Notes under the pieces: model-generated | What the model saw: the letters and a program-made list of their open reading frames with translations, nothing else | Told to the model about the DNA's origin: nothing | Database searches by the model: none | Position numbers and translations under genes: made by a program | DNA from: Burkholderiales bacterium | GTDB lineage: Bacteria > Pseudomonadota > Gammaproteobacteria > Burkholderiales > Burkholderiaceae_C | Direction: 5' to 3' | Assembly (NCBI GenBank): GCA_947450745.1 | Contig: CANFYD010000175.1 | Location: forward strand, 1-7,378 | Length of the DNA stretch: 7,378 nucleotides | Shown here: one piece after another, positions 6,801 to 7,378 of the stretch | How positions within the stretch are numbered: the first letter of the stretch is position 1 | Layout: each line of letters starts with the position of its first letter

Positions 6801-7378
6801 CGCTGAGACAACCGCGCTCACGCTCAAACGCACCAGGCACCCGCAACACCACGGTGGCGCTGCCGCGCGGCCCGGCATACAAGCCCAAGCTGTGCCGGTC
6901 GCTCAGATCGTGGTCCAGCAACTCCCGGTCGATCAAGGCCTCGGCGGCGGCAATCGGGTCGTTTTCGTAATGCCCGACCAGGATCGGTTGGGACAGGAAG
7001 CGCAGGTCCATCGCCTTCACCACCACCTCCAGCCGGCGCTTGGTGCGCGGCGGCACGCGGTTGCGCGCCGAGCCGCCCATCAAGCCGCGCAGCACCGCAT
7101 CGGGGTCGTCGGCGGTGGGTGGGCCGGCGTCGTAGCTGACCGGCATCGGTTGCTCGATCGCCCGCGTGGACGGCGGCTGCTGCTGGAGACGAATCGTCGA
7201 GCCGCTGACGAGCAGATCGGCCAGCGCCGAAAAATAGGCTTGCGTCGACAACAGATCGCCATGCGCGGCCGGCAAGTAGTAATAGCGGCCCACCCCGCCG
7301 ATGCGGCCGGAATCCCAGGTCACCGTGCCGTCGCCCCGGGTCGTCCCGACCATCTTGAGGCGCACGCCGGGCGTGCCG
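3892..7378 (-). CDS. Alpha/beta-hydrolase - CHAT protease - TPR-like fusion protein (N-terminus cut off by the right window edge)
   Basis: A frame of more than 1,160 codons, open at the right edge, ending with TAG at 3892. The first possible in-window start is a GTG at 7365, but the frame is open before it and the visible start lies inside a domain, so the true start is outside. Numbering from that GTG: residues 1-60 are the end of an alpha/beta hydrolase, with GDGTV (11-15, likely catalytic Asp12) and HGDLL (35-39, likely catalytic His35). Residues about 110-330 form a middle domain seen in CHAT proteins (PILVGHYENDPI, SGAIVTGLG). Residues about 420-720 are the CHAT caspase-like domain: LPWELM at 456-461, LLHISAHG with catalytic His583, VFLNCCHLG with catalytic Cys627, then GVRCVIVAGWAVND. 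From about 740 the chain is helical and TPR-like (STWLELGQLERARDAL), with RSALRGSAWQRKA at about 914-926. A low-complexity insert lies near 885-910. CHAT proteases act in cell-death, secretion and defence settings, but the substrate here is unknown. The domain calls are from motif recall, not a search. Confidence 0.88.
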   Translation of the reverse strand, partial: GTPGVRLKMVGTTRGDGTVTWDSGRIGGVGRYYYLPAAHGDLLSTQAYFSALADLLVSGSTIRLQQQPPSTRAIEQPMPVSYDAGPPTADDPDAVLRGLMGGSARNRVPPRTKRRLEVVVKAMDLRFLSQPILVGHYENDPIAAAEALIDRELLDHDLSDRHSLGLYAGPRGSATVVLRVPGAFERERGCLSGAIVTGLGSYDRTLSPSDLTDAVRTGALRYLLQVIDVLGKGDRELPLATLLLGYNSSANLTVGASVEALVRGVMDANAKFFSTTRLNIRIARLDIVELYLDTAISAAYALRQLGSQLSTQAEKQGTALICRGELEQGEGVRQRLFDSGGASYWPRLIITDADRNIDNDAPERPLVANAAGLPGATAAAPVADRLRFLYVGQRARAESVALQRQPGLIERLVAQQIGNPIWNEDFGRMLFQLMVPHDFKDAARELDRVVLVVDSYTANLPWELMLADDPERPSEEKMPLALRTAVVRQLASPRFRTHVHQGTRRNALVIANPSVAGFTQAFPVINGQPSQTPPDLPGAQAEGQATAELMTAMGYAVEPLTENYFTACDVLAKLYAKPWRLLHISAHGVFDLMHADGRCRSGVLLSGGLLITAAEIAAMETVPELVFLNCCHLGQVDAGSSHNKLAASVARELIEIGVRCVIVAGWAVNDQSAKLFGQVFYQQLLQRRQPFGDAVFTARQEVWRNHPDDITWGAFQAYGEPGWLAEPATDGARIEGAGSLYVSADEMLDELARMRGDLARRRDYLSARDLSAQVDRLAQSLQQRCPPGWQQLPQMQSALGSTWLELGQLERARDALLGAVQAVDLSGSVPISDIEKLIDVESRLGESRAMTALSGAAPLDAELSAAEALIDLALKRLDGLDALVANSVSVAVSANVNANVNDNAHAHAAPAPAAHRERSALRGSAWQRKASLQARLLLSGHLGAADGEPARQATAQMQASLQNSIAAYHAGEGQPGSASFSPCLALYRLALDSLTVWEPSNLQDAAIELAQQCRRSAEQSFTLDSNPFDALLQPEALLVERLLDGKLGLPGDEGRRWLEDLARAYADALNNVNVRPSQLEAIVARIELLSRFQDALSLTQPADSEQARTASRLADLAAGLLPGRLLRSDRPPPLEPSPSAPHIKAAAKAAVAGRRGGRATK
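4676..4699 (-). repeat. 12-bp tandem duplication in the CHAT gene
   Basis: The plus strand contains the 12-mer TTCACGTTCGCG twice in tandem. It encodes the alternating Asn-Val/Asn-Ala stretch (NVNANVNDN, about residues 891-899) in a low-complexity insert of the CHAT protein's C-terminal helical region. It probably marks a flexible surface loop that grew by slippage. Confidence 0.8.

Overview
The window is GC-rich DNA with strong G/C preference at third codon positions and long antisense shadow frames. Together with the gene content (a cytochrome-linked urate oxidase and a large CHAT-family protein), this points to a betaproteobacterium, most likely Burkholderiales. That assignment is an inference, because no rRNA or marker gene is present. 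All supported genes lie on the minus strand, so the biological order runs from the right edge to the left edge.

Right half (7378 to 3892): one very large reading frame, open at the right edge. It is a multidomain CHAT (caspase-like) protein. What is visible is, in order, the tail of an alpha/beta-hydrolase domain (GDGTV and HGDLL), a middle domain, a CHAT protease domain with a His583/Cys627 dyad, and a helical TPR-like C-terminus. Its true N-terminus lies outside the window.

Middle (3891 to 3505): a 255-bp gap holds five 8-bp tandem repeats next to a near-perfect palindrome centred on TGTATACA. It is followed by a 43-codon reading frame that encodes a CLRCH (c-type haem) motif and whose stop overlaps the next start codon (TGATG).

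Centre (3505 to 2291): puuD, the integral-membrane urate oxidase with a C-terminal cytochrome c domain. It is the only gene here with a clear metabolic assignment, purine (urate) degradation.

Left third (2229 to 1): an envelope-type protein with one N-terminal membrane helix, a roughly 400-residue Pro/Ala-rich region full of dipeptide repeats, and a small C-terminal domain with two cysteines. A second frame follows, open at the left edge, with a 24-residue polyalanine run leading into a charged Ala/Glu/Arg/Gln helix. These two may form an operon but have no assigned function.

The most interesting items are the hydrolase-CHAT-TPR fusion, the haem-motif micro-ORF coupled to puuD, and the palindrome plus microsatellite upstream of it. 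I see no CRISPR array, tRNA, rRNA, transposase or phage gene.
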